Shown here: piece after piece, positions 46,455-55,225 of the stretch
How positions within the stretch are numbered: the first letter of the stretch is position 1
Layout: every line of letters begins with the position of its first letter
Source of the DNA: Tropicimonas marinistellae
GTDB taxonomy: Bacteria > Pseudomonadota > Alphaproteobacteria > Rhodobacterales > Rhodobacteraceae
Direction of reading: 5' to 3'
DNA length: 64,000 bases
NCBI RefSeq assembly: GCF_001509585.1
Contig: NZ_LNCI01000011.1
Coordinates: forward strand, 1 to 64,000
Notes under the pieces: model-generated
Databases searched by the model: none
Told to the model about the DNA's origin: nothing
The model's input: the letters and a program-made list of their open reading frames with translations, nothing else
Translations under genes and position numbers: made by a program

Positions 46455-47378
46455 TCAACCCTCCATCAACCCGGCCATGCGGGCGATGGCCAGATGCCCG
46501 CGTGTGGCCAGGTCGGGCGGCGTCTCGACAACGCCGATCCCGGCGATTCCGAGCGCTTCGCCGTAGCGTCGCGCAAGGTCGCTTCGCCCAATGATCGACA
46601 CACAGTCTATGTCTCGCCCGGCGATTGCCGCGCCAATCTCGGTTCCGATCAATAGGCCGGATAGAAAATCGGCGGTTTCCCACTCTTCAAGGAGTCCCAT
46701 GAGCGGTAGGGTGCGGGCATGGAAAAGCCGGTGCAGCAACGCGCCAGGGGAAGCAAATCCAGCTCGCACCCCTCGCGCAAAGGCCTCTGGCGCAGGTTCG
46801 GTTCCCGCCATCAGCTTTCCAAGTATGGTGGCGTCGCGCAGCGCCGCGAAGACCTCGCCGGTCATGAAGGTCTCGAAGGCAGCAATGCGACCGGTCGAGA
46901 GCTTCACCCATTTGGAATGCGTCCCCGGCATGACGAGCAAACCGTCTGTGAGCCCCGTATCGAGCGCTCCTGCGATTTCCGTCTCCTCACCGCGCATCAC
47001 GTCCGGCGCTCCGGTCGCGTCGAGCGCCGTGGCGCCAGTAATGAAGTAGATCTCCAGCCCATCGGCCAGCCGGTGCGCCGTGAGCTTCTCGGCAAGTTCC
47101 TCCGGTCCGGCCGGCAGCTCCACGTAAGGAGTCTCGATCCAGCCATTCCGGCTGGTGATCATCCCCGAGACGATCACTGGTAGCGGGTATTCCGTGAGCC
47201 ACGGCCCGACATGGGTACGGAAGAAACCCTCGAAATCGCCCTCCTCCACATGCAGGATGCCGCGCCTGAGTTCGATCCGGCGGAGGATGGCTCCGCCGGT
47301 TCCAAGCAGATAGGCCCGAAAGGAGGTTGTCCCCCAATCGACCCCAATCAAGCGTGGTTCAGATCCGTCCGAATTCAT
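46455..47378 (-). CDS. dgoK: 2-dehydro-3-deoxygalactonokinase
   Basis: A 307-residue DgoK-family kinase: 2-keto-3-deoxy-galactonate + ATP -> KDPGal. Visible: N-terminal phosphate loop LIGVDWGTTSFRAYLL, VSGMITSRNGWIETPYV, MRGEETEIAGAL and the family hallmark LVMPGTHSKWVKL. Start at 47378 (MNSDGSEP) overlaps the RraA stop by 20 bases. Together with the aldolase at 42225 it defines a De Ley-Doudoroff-type end pathway. The galactonate dehydratase that should feed it is absent from the window. Confidence 0.92.
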   Translation of the reverse strand: MNSDGSEPRLIGVDWGTTSFRAYLLGTGGAILRRIELRRGILHVEEGDFEGFFRTHVGPWLTEYPLPVIVSGMITSRNGWIETPYVELPAGPEELAEKLTAHRLADGLEIYFITGATALDATGAPDVMRGEETEIAGALDTGLTDGLLVMPGTHSKWVKLSTGRIAAFETFMTGEVFAALRDATILGKLMAGTEPAPEAFARGVRAGFASPGALLHRLFHARTLPLMGLLEEWETADFLSGLLIGTEIGAAIAGRDIDCVSIIGRSDLARRYGEALGIAGIGVVETPPDLATRGHLAIARMAGLMEG

Positions 47379-48030
47379 CGAGAAGATCCTGCACCGTCTT
47401 GCCCTGGGCGACCCATTCACGGGTCTTCTCTTCGCGTTCGGCCTGTTCCGTAGCCAATTCAACCACCTTCTCGGCGTTCTCCAGCGGAATGACGGTCACG
47501 CCCATGAGGTCCGCCACCACAAAGTCACCGGGGTTCACGCGGATCCCGCCGCATTGAATAGGCACGTTGATCGACAGTTCCTCCTTGCGCTGAGAGAACA
47601 TCGTGTGAGTTCCGCGCGGGGTGACGGCACGTGTCCAGATCGGCCAGCCGATTTCTTCGAGTTCGTCCGTATCCCGGCCCGCACCGTCAACGACCATCGC
47701 GCGAATGCCCCGGTTCTGTGCCAGCCCTCCCATAAGCCCGCCGCAAACGGACGTGTTCGGATCGCCACCGGCATCGACCACAATGACGTCGCCAGGGTGG
47801 CCCATTTCCAGTGCCTTGAGCGGATCGACCAGGTCGCCGACCGAAAGCTGAACCGTTAGGGCCTGCCCGCAGGTCTTGGCGCGAAACGCGGGCTTGATCC
47901 CAGCATCCATGACACCGGTGCGGTATTGCACATCGGCGAAAACCGCCGTTGCGGAAAGGCACCCCACCACTGCATCGAACTTCTCCAGAAGGTCGGGACG
48001 GCGTTCAAAATCATTGTAGACTTGGAGCAT
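47359..48030 (-). CDS. RraA-family aldolase/decarboxylase (copy 2)
   Basis: A 223-residue protein of the same fold as copy 1 but clearly divergent. Active-site pieces: SVCGGLMGGLAQNRG and VVDGAGRDTDELE (Arg-Asp pair conserved), with RVNPGDFVVADLMGVTVIP near the end. Start at 48030 (MLQVYNDF). It overlaps dgoK downstream, and the hydroxyacid dehydrogenase lies 26 bases upstream. The same dehydrogenase-then-RraA order occurs in unit A, so the two probably act in sequence. Confidence 0.87.
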   Translation of the reverse strand: MLQVYNDFERRPDLLEKFDAVVGCLSATAVFADVQYRTGVMDAGIKPAFRAKTCGQALTVQLSVGDLVDPLKALEMGHPGDVIVVDAGGDPNTSVCGGLMGGLAQNRGIRAMVVDGAGRDTDELEEIGWPIWTRAVTPRGTHTMFSQRKEELSINVPIQCGGIRVNPGDFVVADLMGVTVIPLENAEKVVELATEQAEREEKTREWVAQGKTVQDLLDEFGRI

Positions 48031-48056
48031 TTCGGTTTGTCCTTTTCGTTCGCTGA

Positions 48057-49049
48057 TCAGTCGAGAACATCGGTGTTCAAGAGGTTTTTCGGGCGTTCGC
48101 CGCGCAGGACACGGGCAACTTCCGAGGCGGCGGTTTGGCGCGCCTGCTCGATGGATTCTTCGGAGTAGTAGGCGGTGTGCGGTGTGACGATGACGTTGGG
48201 CAGCGTGAAGATCGGGTTGTCCGCCGGATCCCAATGCGCGCGCTTGGCGGGCTCCTCCTCTGGGTCGTCCAAACCGGCACCCGCGAGCGTGCCCTCGGTC
48301 AGCGCCCGGTAGAGCGCCGCGTTGTCCACCGTGGGCCCACGCCCCGTGTTGACCAAGATTGCGCCCGGCTGCATTGCAGCGAACTCGGCATCGGACAGGA
48401 AATGCCGCGTCTCCGGCGTCATCGGTGCCTGCATGAGAATGTAGTTGGACTGGGCGACAAGCGTCTGCTTATCGACCAGTTCAACCCCAATATCTGCCGC
48501 AACGGCGGGGTCTAGATACGGATCGTAGGCGATAATCCGAACACCGAATGCACGCGCGCGTTCGGCAATCGCCTGACCTATCTTGCCGAGGGAAACGATC
48601 CCCATCACCCGCCCCCGGAGCCGGTAGACCGGCCGCGCCGCATGCCAGGACCACACGCCCGAATGGGTGGACTCATTGAATTGCAGCAGCTTTCGAACGA
48701 GCGTCAGCCAAAGCGAAATCGCGTGATCGGCAACCTCGTCCGTGCAGTAGTCCTGCACATTGGTCACCATGATGCGGCGCTCTGTTGCGGTCTTGACGTC
48801 GACGATATCGACGCCCACGCCGTAGCGGGCAATCACCTTGCATTTCTTCATACGCGCGATGGTCTTGGCACCGACGCGCGCATATTGGTTGATCATGGCG
48901 AAGCAGTCTTCGGCATGTTCGAAGAGGTCTTCCTCGGATTTCGCCTGCAGGCCGACGACCCGGCCGCCCGCCGCTTCGATGATGGCTTTCTCGATATCGT
49001 TGTCACCGTAGTCGAAGTCGGTGATGACAACCTTGGGTCTGTCGGACAT
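48057..49049 (-). CDS. D-2-hydroxyacid dehydrogenase (copy 2)
   Basis: A 330-residue enzyme of the D-isomer-specific 2-hydroxyacid dehydrogenase family. The catalytic Arg is in VNTGRGPTVDN, Glu in DDPEEEPAKR and His in VTPHTAYYSEES. The dinucleotide motif reads GIVSLGKIG, with serine where the first glycine of GxGxxG is usual; this is verified in the DNA (TCC codon) and may affect cofactor choice. No ACT domain. Lies between the VOC gene and RraA copy 2. Substrate unknown. Confidence 0.88.
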   Translation of the reverse strand: MSDRPKVVITDFDYGDNDIEKAIIEAAGGRVVGLQAKSEEDLFEHAEDCFAMINQYARVGAKTIARMKKCKVIARYGVGVDIVDVKTATERRIMVTNVQDYCTDEVADHAISLWLTLVRKLLQFNESTHSGVWSWHAARPVYRLRGRVMGIVSLGKIGQAIAERARAFGVRIIAYDPYLDPAVAADIGVELVDKQTLVAQSNYILMQAPMTPETRHFLSDAEFAAMQPGAILVNTGRGPTVDNAALYRALTEGTLAGAGLDDPEEEPAKRAHWDPADNPIFTLPNVIVTPHTAYYSEESIEQARQTAASEVARVLRGERPKNLLNTDVLD

Positions 49050-49071
49050 GGCGTGCTCCAGTCTCCGGCGA

Positions 49072-49569
49072 TCAGTCCTGATAGGCGCCGGCGGAATAGG
49101 TAAGTTCGTATGAGTGGGAATAGAGCTCGAAGATGTTTCCGAACGGGTCTTCGCAATAGACCATCCGGTAGGGCTTCTCGCCCGGATAGTACTTGCGGAC
49201 CTGCTTCATGCGCTGCTTGCCACCGAGTGACTCGATGACCTTCACGCGCTCTTCCAGGTTCTCGTCCTGAATGCAGAAGTGGAACAGGCCGGGACGCCAG
49301 TACTCGAACGGCCGGTCCTCGGGTTCCGTCTTGGGGAATTCGAACAGCTCGATGCCGATGCCGTCGCCCGTCGAGAGATGCGCGATGCGGAATGAGCCCC
49401 AGCCCGGCCCGAAAACGTCGTCGCACATCTCGCCGATGGCACTGTCGTCCTGCTGGATCTCGGTCGGCTCCATAATGGTATAGAAGCCAAAAGCCTTGGT
49501 GTAGAACTCCACCGCCTTTTCAAGATCCGGAACGGTGATCCCGATATGGGAGAAAGTGTTGGCAGGCAT
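49072..49569 (-). CDS. VOC superfamily protein
   Basis: A 165-residue protein. FSHIGITVPDLEKAVEFYTK opens the first half; LFHFCIQDENLEERV and DPFGNIFELYSHSYE the second, giving His/His/Glu metal ligands. Start at 49569 (MPANTFSH). It could be a lyase/epimerase or dioxygenase acting on an intermediate of the pathway. It takes the position in unit B that NIPSNAP takes in unit A as the small accessory enzyme, but the two are unrelated in fold details. Confidence 0.82.
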   Translation of the reverse strand: MPANTFSHIGITVPDLEKAVEFYTKAFGFYTIMEPTEIQQDDSAIGEMCDDVFGPGWGSFRIAHLSTGDGIGIELFEFPKTEPEDRPFEYWRPGLFHFCIQDENLEERVKVIESLGGKQRMKQVRKYYPGEKPYRMVYCEDPFGNIFELYSHSYELTYSAGAYQD

Positions 49570-49588
49570 TGCGTATGCTCCTTTGATT

Positions 49589-50566
49589 TCAGGATTTCCC
49601 GGGGCGTGTCGCGGCCAGGCCGCGCAAGACGCCCCCGATTTCGTTGCGCCACATGTCGAGTCCGACGGCGGTGACGATGATCGCACCGATGACGATGGTC
49701 TGTACCGAAGTCGGCACGGCGTTCAGGTTCAGCCCGTTCTGGACGATGACGATGGTCAGCGCGCCGATCACGGTGTTGATGATATTTCCGCGCCCGCCTG
49801 CGAGGCTCGCGCCGCCGATCACTGCGGCAGCGATGGCTGACAGCTCCAGACCGACCCCGTAATTCGGCGAGCCGGAATTGAGCCGTGCGGCCATGAGAAC
49901 TGCGCCGATCCCGGCCATAGCCCCGGCGATTACGAACGCGTAAAACTGTATACGGCGGACCTTGAGACCCGAGAGGTCAGCAGCGTTCGGATTGCCACCC
50001 ACCGCATAGAGTGCACGCCCAAAGGCGGTATAGCGCAGCACGTACCACGCCACCGCGTAGAGCAGAACGAGATAGTAGAGCGGCAGCGGCAAGCCGAGGA
50101 AGGTACCGTAGAAGATCCCTTCCAACGCATCATGCACCGAAAACACAGGCGAGCCGTTGTTGAACAGGAACGCCATCCCCCTGAACGCCGATAGCGCCGC
50201 CAGCGTGGTGATAAAGGCCGGGATGCGCAGATACGCGGTCAGGAAACCGTTGAACGCCCCCAATCCCGCCCCGAGCGCGATCGTCAGCAGGATTGCAAGC
50301 GGCAGTGGCACACCCTGGAACTTGACCGAGACGGCAAAGATCATGGTCAGCAACGCGATGGCGGATCCGGGTGAGAGGTCGATCCCAGCGATCAGGATGA
50401 CGAATGTCGAGCCGATCGCCACGATGGCCACGATGGAGACCTGCAGGGCAAGGTTGGAGAGGTTCCCCGCATCGAGAAATCGCGGCGTGGTCAGCGCCGC
50501 GATGGCAGTGACGATCAGCAGCGCTGCGAGTGGAGCGATGACTGGGGAACGAAGAAGCGCGGTCAT
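49589..50566 (-). CDS. Sugar ABC transporter permease (system 2)
   Basis: A 325-residue RbsC-type permease with about 9-10 membrane segments. Marks: AGIDLSPGSAIALL, RIPAFITTLAALSAFRGMAFL, YAVGGNPNAADLSGLKVR, and LELSAIAAAVIGGASLAGGRGN. It overlaps the upstream ATPase stop by four bases. It is distinct from system 1, so unit B encodes two complete importers. Confidence 0.92.
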   Translation of the reverse strand: MTALLRSPVIAPLAALLIVTAIAALTTPRFLDAGNLSNLALQVSIVAIVAIGSTFVILIAGIDLSPGSAIALLTMIFAVSVKFQGVPLPLAILLTIALGAGLGAFNGFLTAYLRIPAFITTLAALSAFRGMAFLFNNGSPVFSVHDALEGIFYGTFLGLPLPLYYLVLLYAVAWYVLRYTAFGRALYAVGGNPNAADLSGLKVRRIQFYAFVIAGAMAGIGAVLMAARLNSGSPNYGVGLELSAIAAAVIGGASLAGGRGNIINTVIGALTIVIVQNGLNLNAVPTSVQTIVIGAIIVTAVGLDMWRNEIGGVLRGLAATRPGKS

Positions 50567-52074
50567 GCGGCGGCCTCCTGACTTGAGGATGCGCGGACAA
50601 GGTCCGATTTCTTGACATCGGCGGCGGCGCGAATGTCGACGAGACGGCCGTGACTGACGATGCCGATCCGGTCAGACATGGCGAGCAGCTCGTTGTCGTC
50701 GGAAGAGATGAGAACCACGGCATGCCCGGCCGCCGTCAGTTCGTTTATCAGGTTGTAGACGGCTGTCCGGGCGCCCACGTCGATCCCTTGTGTCGGCTCG
50801 TCGAGCAGGAAAACGCGGGCACCGGCAAAGAGCCAGCGGCCGATGACGATCTTCTGCTGGTTGCCGCCCGACAGCAACCCAACCAGACGATCCTTGGCGC
50901 TGGCAGATACTTCCAGCCGGTCATACAGGTCATGCGTCAGCCGCGTTTCTTCCCGAAGGCGCATCGCCAGCGGCGATCCGAGGCGCGAAAGCGCGGCAAC
51001 CGACATGTTCTGCTGCCCCTGGAAGTTGAAGAAGAGCCCGTCGGACTTGCGGTTCTCGGGCACCAGCGCGATCCCGGCGGCCACGGCATCGGCCGGTGAG
51101 CGCAGCCGCAACGCCTCTCCAGCGACCGAGATCGTGCCCGCGAGCAGCGGATCGACCCCGAACAGGGCCCGCGCTATCTCGGTCCGGCCCGAGCCAAGCA
51201 CCCCGCCCAGCCCGAAAACCTCGCCCGCGCGCACGGTGAAGCTGACATCCCGGACACGGTTGGCTGTACGAAGGCCGTGCGCTTCCAGCAGCACATCCTC
51301 TCTTGTATTGACGGTTTTTGGATAGTGGTTGGAGACCTCGCCGATCATCGCGGCGACGAACGCTTCGACGGAGACTTCCGTTTCCGCTGCGGTGGACACA
51401 ACACGACCGTCCTTGAGGACGGTCACGCAATCGACCAGCTCTTCCACCTCATCCAGACGATGCGAAATGTAGAGGACCGCCTTGTTCTGTGCGGCCAGAC
51501 CACGGAGAACCCGATGCAGCTCGTGAATCTCTTCGAGACCGAGGGCCGTGGTCGGCTCGTCAAGAATGAGCATGCTGGCATCGGTGGCAATTGCCTTGGC
51601 GATCTCGACCAATTGCTGATCGGCGACGGAAAGATCCGCCACGATGGCTTCGGGGTCGATGGAGACCGACAGGCGCGACATCACTTCTGTCGCGCTGTCG
51701 CGCATCGCTTGCCAGTCCACCCTGGTGCGCCGTCCGGGCAGGTTTCCCAGCCAGATGTTCTCGGCCACCGTGAGCGTCGGCACCAGCGAGAACTCCTGGA
51801 ATACCGCGGCCACGCCTGCTGCGCGTGCGGCCATAGGGCCGGGAATCGTGACCGGTTTACCGTCCCGGAGGATTTCTCCGCCGCTTGGGCGAAAGACCCC
51901 CATGAGCATCTTAATCAGCGTCGACTTCCCGCAGCCGTTCTCTCCGAGCAATCCATGGATCTTGCCGCGCTCCAACACCAAGCTGACAGAGTCATTTGCG
52001 ACGATCCCGGCGAATCTCTTGGTCAGATTACGCACCTCCCACACAGGGACAGCGCTTTTGGTCTGGTCAGGCAT
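50563..52074 (-). CDS. Sugar ABC transporter ATPase, tandem NBD (system 2)
   Basis: A 503-residue RbsA-type protein. NBD1: Walker A GENGCGKSTLIKML, diverged signature LSVADQQLVEIAKA, Walker B MLILDEPTTAL. NBD2: P-loop-like GVLGSGRTEIARAL, signature LLSGGNQQKIVIGRWL. Start at 52074 (MPDQTKSA); an upstream ATG would add 78 residues lacking any similarity. Partner of the permease at 49589 and the binding protein at 52160. Confidence 0.93.
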   Translation of the reverse strand: MPDQTKSAVPVWEVRNLTKRFAGIVANDSVSLVLERGKIHGLLGENGCGKSTLIKMLMGVFRPSGGEILRDGKPVTIPGPMAARAAGVAAVFQEFSLVPTLTVAENIWLGNLPGRRTRVDWQAMRDSATEVMSRLSVSIDPEAIVADLSVADQQLVEIAKAIATDASMLILDEPTTALGLEEIHELHRVLRGLAAQNKAVLYISHRLDEVEELVDCVTVLKDGRVVSTAAETEVSVEAFVAAMIGEVSNHYPKTVNTREDVLLEAHGLRTANRVRDVSFTVRAGEVFGLGGVLGSGRTEIARALFGVDPLLAGTISVAGEALRLRSPADAVAAGIALVPENRKSDGLFFNFQGQQNMSVAALSRLGSPLAMRLREETRLTHDLYDRLEVSASAKDRLVGLLSGGNQQKIVIGRWLFAGARVFLLDEPTQGIDVGARTAVYNLINELTAAGHAVVLISSDDNELLAMSDRIGIVSHGRLVDIRAAADVKKSDLVRASSSQEAAA

Positions 52075-52159
52075 GGGACGTGCACCAGTCGGTTCGAGGT
52101 TGGTATCGGGATTGGTGGGCGGCCCCGGGGAGGGGGAAGGGACCGCCCGTTCGTAACCG

Positions 52160-53194
52160 TCAGTAACTCTTGGACGGTTTCGGATAGAGGCTGTCGGGAT
52201 CCTGCAATGCAGGAAGAACGCTCTCGCCATCGACCACAACCGTCGGGGTTTCCACGAATCCGCCCCCGAAATTCCCATCGAGCGAGTCGAGCGTAACCTG
52301 AAGGGCAATCTGTCCCATGACGAAGGGCGTGGTGTTCACGGTGGCCGTTACGCTTCCGCCGGCGATCTCCTCGAGCGCTGCCGTGTCGCCATCGTTCCCG
52401 AGCAATACCAAGTCGGATTTCCCAAGCGCCTTGGCCGCAAGCGCAGCCCCCATGATCATGTAATCATTGGCGGCGAACAGAACGTCGATATCCGGGTTTG
52501 CCTGAAGCAGGTCCATGCCGGCGGTGTTGCCGCCCTCGACGTTCCAACCGCCGGCGATCGAGGCCACGACCTCCAGGTTCTCGCTGCCTTCGATCCCGTC
52601 GAGGAAGCCGCCCACGCGTTCGGTGGAGTGATAGCCCGGCAGGCCTTCGATCACACCAACCTGAAGCGCTTCGCCACCCGCCTTGTCGACGAGATACTCA
52701 CCAATCTTGTGAGTACCGTTGCGCTGAGAGTAGCCGACGACGGCATGAACCGGTGTCGGGAAATTACCGATGTCGGAATTGACGATCACAACGGCAATGC
52801 CCTTTTCAACGGCCCGCTTCACGAGCGGCGCAGCGGCTGCCTCGTCGTGGGTGGACAGGATAATCGCGTCCACGTCCTGCGTGATCGCATCCTGGATCAT
52901 GCCCATCTGCCCGTTGATGTCCGAACCCGATTGCGGCGCCAGCATGAAGACCTCTACGCCAGCCTCGGCGGCCTGCGCCTTCACGCCTTCTCCGATGGCA
53001 ATGTAGTAATTGAACTCTGTCGCCGGAGGCATGTAGGCGATGCGAACGTCGCCGTCATTGCTCAGCGCCGCCATGTCTGCCTGAGCGCCGTCCTCCATTG
53101 ATTGCGGTGCCGCGTAGTCGACCGCCCCTGCAATCGAAGTGCTCGCCAAAAGCGCGGCCACGCCGGCGATTGTACGGAATGAATAAGTCGTCAT
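52160..53194 (-). CDS. Sugar ABC transporter substrate-binding protein (system 2)
   Basis: A 344-residue Peripla_BP_4-type protein with Sec signal (about 1-22, cleavage near IAGAVD). Mature marks: EFNYYIAIGEGVKAQAAEAG, DAITQDVDAIILSTHDEAAAAPLV, AVVIVNSDIG and NTAGMDLLQANPDIDVLFAAND. Start at 53194 (MTTYSFRT) behind GGGAGG. First gene of transport system 2, directly after the SMP-30 gene. Confidence 0.92.
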   Translation of the reverse strand: MTTYSFRTIAGVAALLASTSIAGAVDYAAPQSMEDGAQADMAALSNDGDVRIAYMPPATEFNYYIAIGEGVKAQAAEAGVEVFMLAPQSGSDINGQMGMIQDAITQDVDAIILSTHDEAAAAPLVKRAVEKGIAVVIVNSDIGNFPTPVHAVVGYSQRNGTHKIGEYLVDKAGGEALQVGVIEGLPGYHSTERVGGFLDGIEGSENLEVVASIAGGWNVEGGNTAGMDLLQANPDIDVLFAANDYMIMGAALAAKALGKSDLVLLGNDGDTAALEEIAGGSVTATVNTTPFVMGQIALQVTLDSLDGNFGGGFVETPTVVVDGESVLPALQDPDSLYPKPSKSY

Positions 53195-53222
53195 GTGTTC
53201 CTCCCTTGACGAAACGTTCGGT

Positions 53223-54092
53223 TCAACCCGCGAAGGGCGTATCGATAAGCCCGCGCACGCCCGGCCTGACTGCATAAAGGCCGCCCGACGTCGGCTCAGC
53301 CGCAATCTCTTCCGGAGTACTCATGAGGCGCGATGTTGTGATGAAGAGCGTGTCGAGATCAGGCCCGCCGAAGGCGCAGCAGGTCGGCTTCCACACCGGA
53401 ACTTCGACAACCTGATCGATGGAACCATCCGGCGCAACGCGCACGACGCGGCGCCCTTCCCATTCGGCATTCCAGACGCCACCCTCCGCATCCACGCAAG
53501 AACCGTCCGGAATGCCGGGCTCGTCGGCAAAGTCAGCGAGAATTCTCATCGCGCCGAGCGCCCCTGTCTCGGGATCGTATTCATATGCACGGATTGTCTG
53601 CTCCGGCGTGTCCGTGAAGTACATCGTCCGTCCATCCGGCGAGAAGCAGGTGGAGTTGGCACAGGAGACACCGTCTATCAACATGGCGATGCTGCCGTCG
53701 GCGTCGATACGGACAACGCTGCTGTCTGCCTTGCCGGACACCTCGTTCATGCCGCCGACGATGAACCGCCCCTGCCGGTCGCATCGCCCGTCGTTGGTCC
53801 GGGTTTCAGTGTTCCCAGGCTCGAAAGCGCCAAGCTCATCAAGCGCGCCGGTCTCCGGGTCGAAGAAGGCGAAGCGATCGGCAAAAGCCACGATCATCCC
53901 GCCACCCTGGCGATGCGCGAAACAACACACGCGGTCCGGCATATCGATCTTTGCCGAGTCTCCAGAGACGGGATCGAAGGACCAGAGCGCCCTGCCCTCG
54001 ATATCCGTCCACCACAGCCGGTCATCGGCAGGATTGTAGTACAGACCCTCGCCATGGTGGTTCTGGCAGTCCAACACCAGCTCAGCCAGCAT
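53223..54092 (-). CDS. SMP-30/gluconolactonase/LRE family protein
   Basis: A 289-residue six-bladed propeller without signal peptide. Metal ligands of the family are all visible: Glu in HHGEGLYYN, Asn in GVSCANSTCFSPDG and Asp in GIPDGSCVDAEGG. The reaction is hydrolysis of an aldono-1,4/1,5-lactone to the aldonic acid in the cytosol. Start at 54092 (MLAELVLD) behind GGGAGGA. First gene of unit B, facing its GntR regulator. The MRJP-family propeller of unit A would be its periplasmic counterpart. Confidence 0.9.
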   Translation of the reverse strand: MLAELVLDCQNHHGEGLYYNPADDRLWWTDIEGRALWSFDPVSGDSAKIDMPDRVCCFAHRQGGGMIVAFADRFAFFDPETGALDELGAFEPGNTETRTNDGRCDRQGRFIVGGMNEVSGKADSSVVRIDADGSIAMLIDGVSCANSTCFSPDGRTMYFTDTPEQTIRAYEYDPETGALGAMRILADFADEPGIPDGSCVDAEGGVWNAEWEGRRVVRVAPDGSIDQVVEVPVWKPTCCAFGGPDLDTLFITTSRLMSTPEEIAAEPTSGGLYAVRPGVRGLIDTPFAG

Positions 54093-54150
54093 TCCCGGTT
54101 CCTCCCTGAACTGAGGCAGAAATAACTCCTGTTCCGCAGTTGCTGATATG

Positions 54151-54160
54151 TGATATATCA
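54151..54160. promoter_or_regulatory. Perfect TGATATATCA palindrome (GntR/FCD operator candidate)
   Basis: A perfect 10-base palindrome in the 165-base gap between the divergent SMP-30 and GntR genes, flanked by further partial copies (CTGATATG before, GATATGATA after, 54143-54169). FadR-subfamily GntR regulators commonly bind TGAT-N-ATCA-like sites. One site here could control both unit B and the regulator. Confidence 0.55.
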
Positions 54161-54257
54161 GATATGATACGGCAGTCAATAGGCCAGTTCGGGGCGCAGT
54201 GGAAGCTGAACCGAAGCTGGGCTAACAAGCAGGGATGCGACGGAGGAGACGCCTGCC

Positions 54258-54995
54258 ATGGAACGCTTCGAGAAACCGAAAAGTCTGACCGAGAGCGTTC
54301 TTGAGCACCTGAGGAACGAGATTGTCTCGGGAAAACTCGAACTTGGTGCCGCGCTTTCCGAACGCCAGTTGGCCGAACAGCTTAGCGTTTCTAAGACTCC
54401 GGTACGCGAAGCGCTTGCGCAATTGCGCACTGAAGGTCTCGTGATGGTCGAACCGCGCAAGGGCGCGTATGTCTTTTCGCTCAGCGCCCGCGAGGTCATT
54501 GAAATATGCGACTTCCGGATCGCGATTGAATCCGCTGCGGTGAAACTCGCAATAGAGCGCAACCCGGATGCCTACATTGCAGACATCGGACGTATTGTCG
54601 GAGAAATGGATCGGAAGATCTCGGCGAATGAGATTCCGGCCTACCTGGCATTGGACACCGAGTTCCATGCCGCGGCCTTCCGCCACTGCGAGAACAGCTA
54701 CCTTCGCGATAGCTACGAACGCTATGCCGGAAAGATCGCAGCGCTACGGACGCACCTTGCCGCCAAGCCTATGCACACCAAACTTTCCTTTGAGGAGCAT
54801 GTTGCGTTGCTGGCGGCGCTCCGTAACCGTCAGTTTGAGGACGTCGACAAGACGCTGCTTCGCCACATCGGGCGCACCCGGCACAGCTACGCGGCGACCG
54901 TCGACGATATCGCCGTCGCAGATGCTCCGCCACTTCGCGGCAACGAACCGGCACCTTTCGTCGTCCGAAGTGCACCGAAACGTCCATCTTCGTGA
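54258..54995 (+). CDS. GntR-family transcriptional regulator, FCD type (regulator of unit B)
   Basis: A 245-residue protein. wHTH about 1-72 (SVLEHLRNEIVSGKLELG, LSVSKTPVREALAQLRTEG) and FCD domain about 78-215 with ligand/metal positions in DTEFHAAAFRHCEN, FEEHVALLAAL and LRHIGRTRH. Start at 54258 behind GGAGGAGA. It is divergent from the roughly 13-gene unit B and probably represses it. Similar in class, but not in detail, to the unit A regulator at 32380. Confidence 0.92.
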   Translation: MERFEKPKSLTESVLEHLRNEIVSGKLELGAALSERQLAEQLSVSKTPVREALAQLRTEGLVMVEPRKGAYVFSLSAREVIEICDFRIAIESAAVKLAIERNPDAYIADIGRIVGEMDRKISANEIPAYLALDTEFHAAAFRHCENSYLRDSYERYAGKIAALRTHLAAKPMHTKLSFEEHVALLAALRNRQFEDVDKTLLRHIGRTRHSYAATVDDIAVADAPPLRGNEPAPFVVRSAPKRPSS

Positions 54996-55225
54996 ACGCA
55001 GCCACGATGGCGAAGTCCGGCGCGATGATCTCCACCTGGACGATCAGGCAAATCTCCTCTCCGGCAGGCTGTCAGTCGAGGCCTATTGGCATCGCGCCTA
55101 CCCCTCCGCCGCCCCGGTGACGGGACAGAATTGCGCGGAGCTGGCACGCCACAAACCCTGTTACGTTGACATTGCGTGCGCACGCTCCGCTCCCTCGTGC
55201 AACCATTCGCACCTGCACCCGCCGG
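54996..55225. other. Intergenic gap, nothing recognised
   Basis: About 230 bases between the converging ends of the GntR gene and the N-acyl-D-amino-acid deacylase gene. Short open frames continue from overlapping reading frames only. No clear hairpin, repeat or RNA was seen. Confidence 0.5.
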
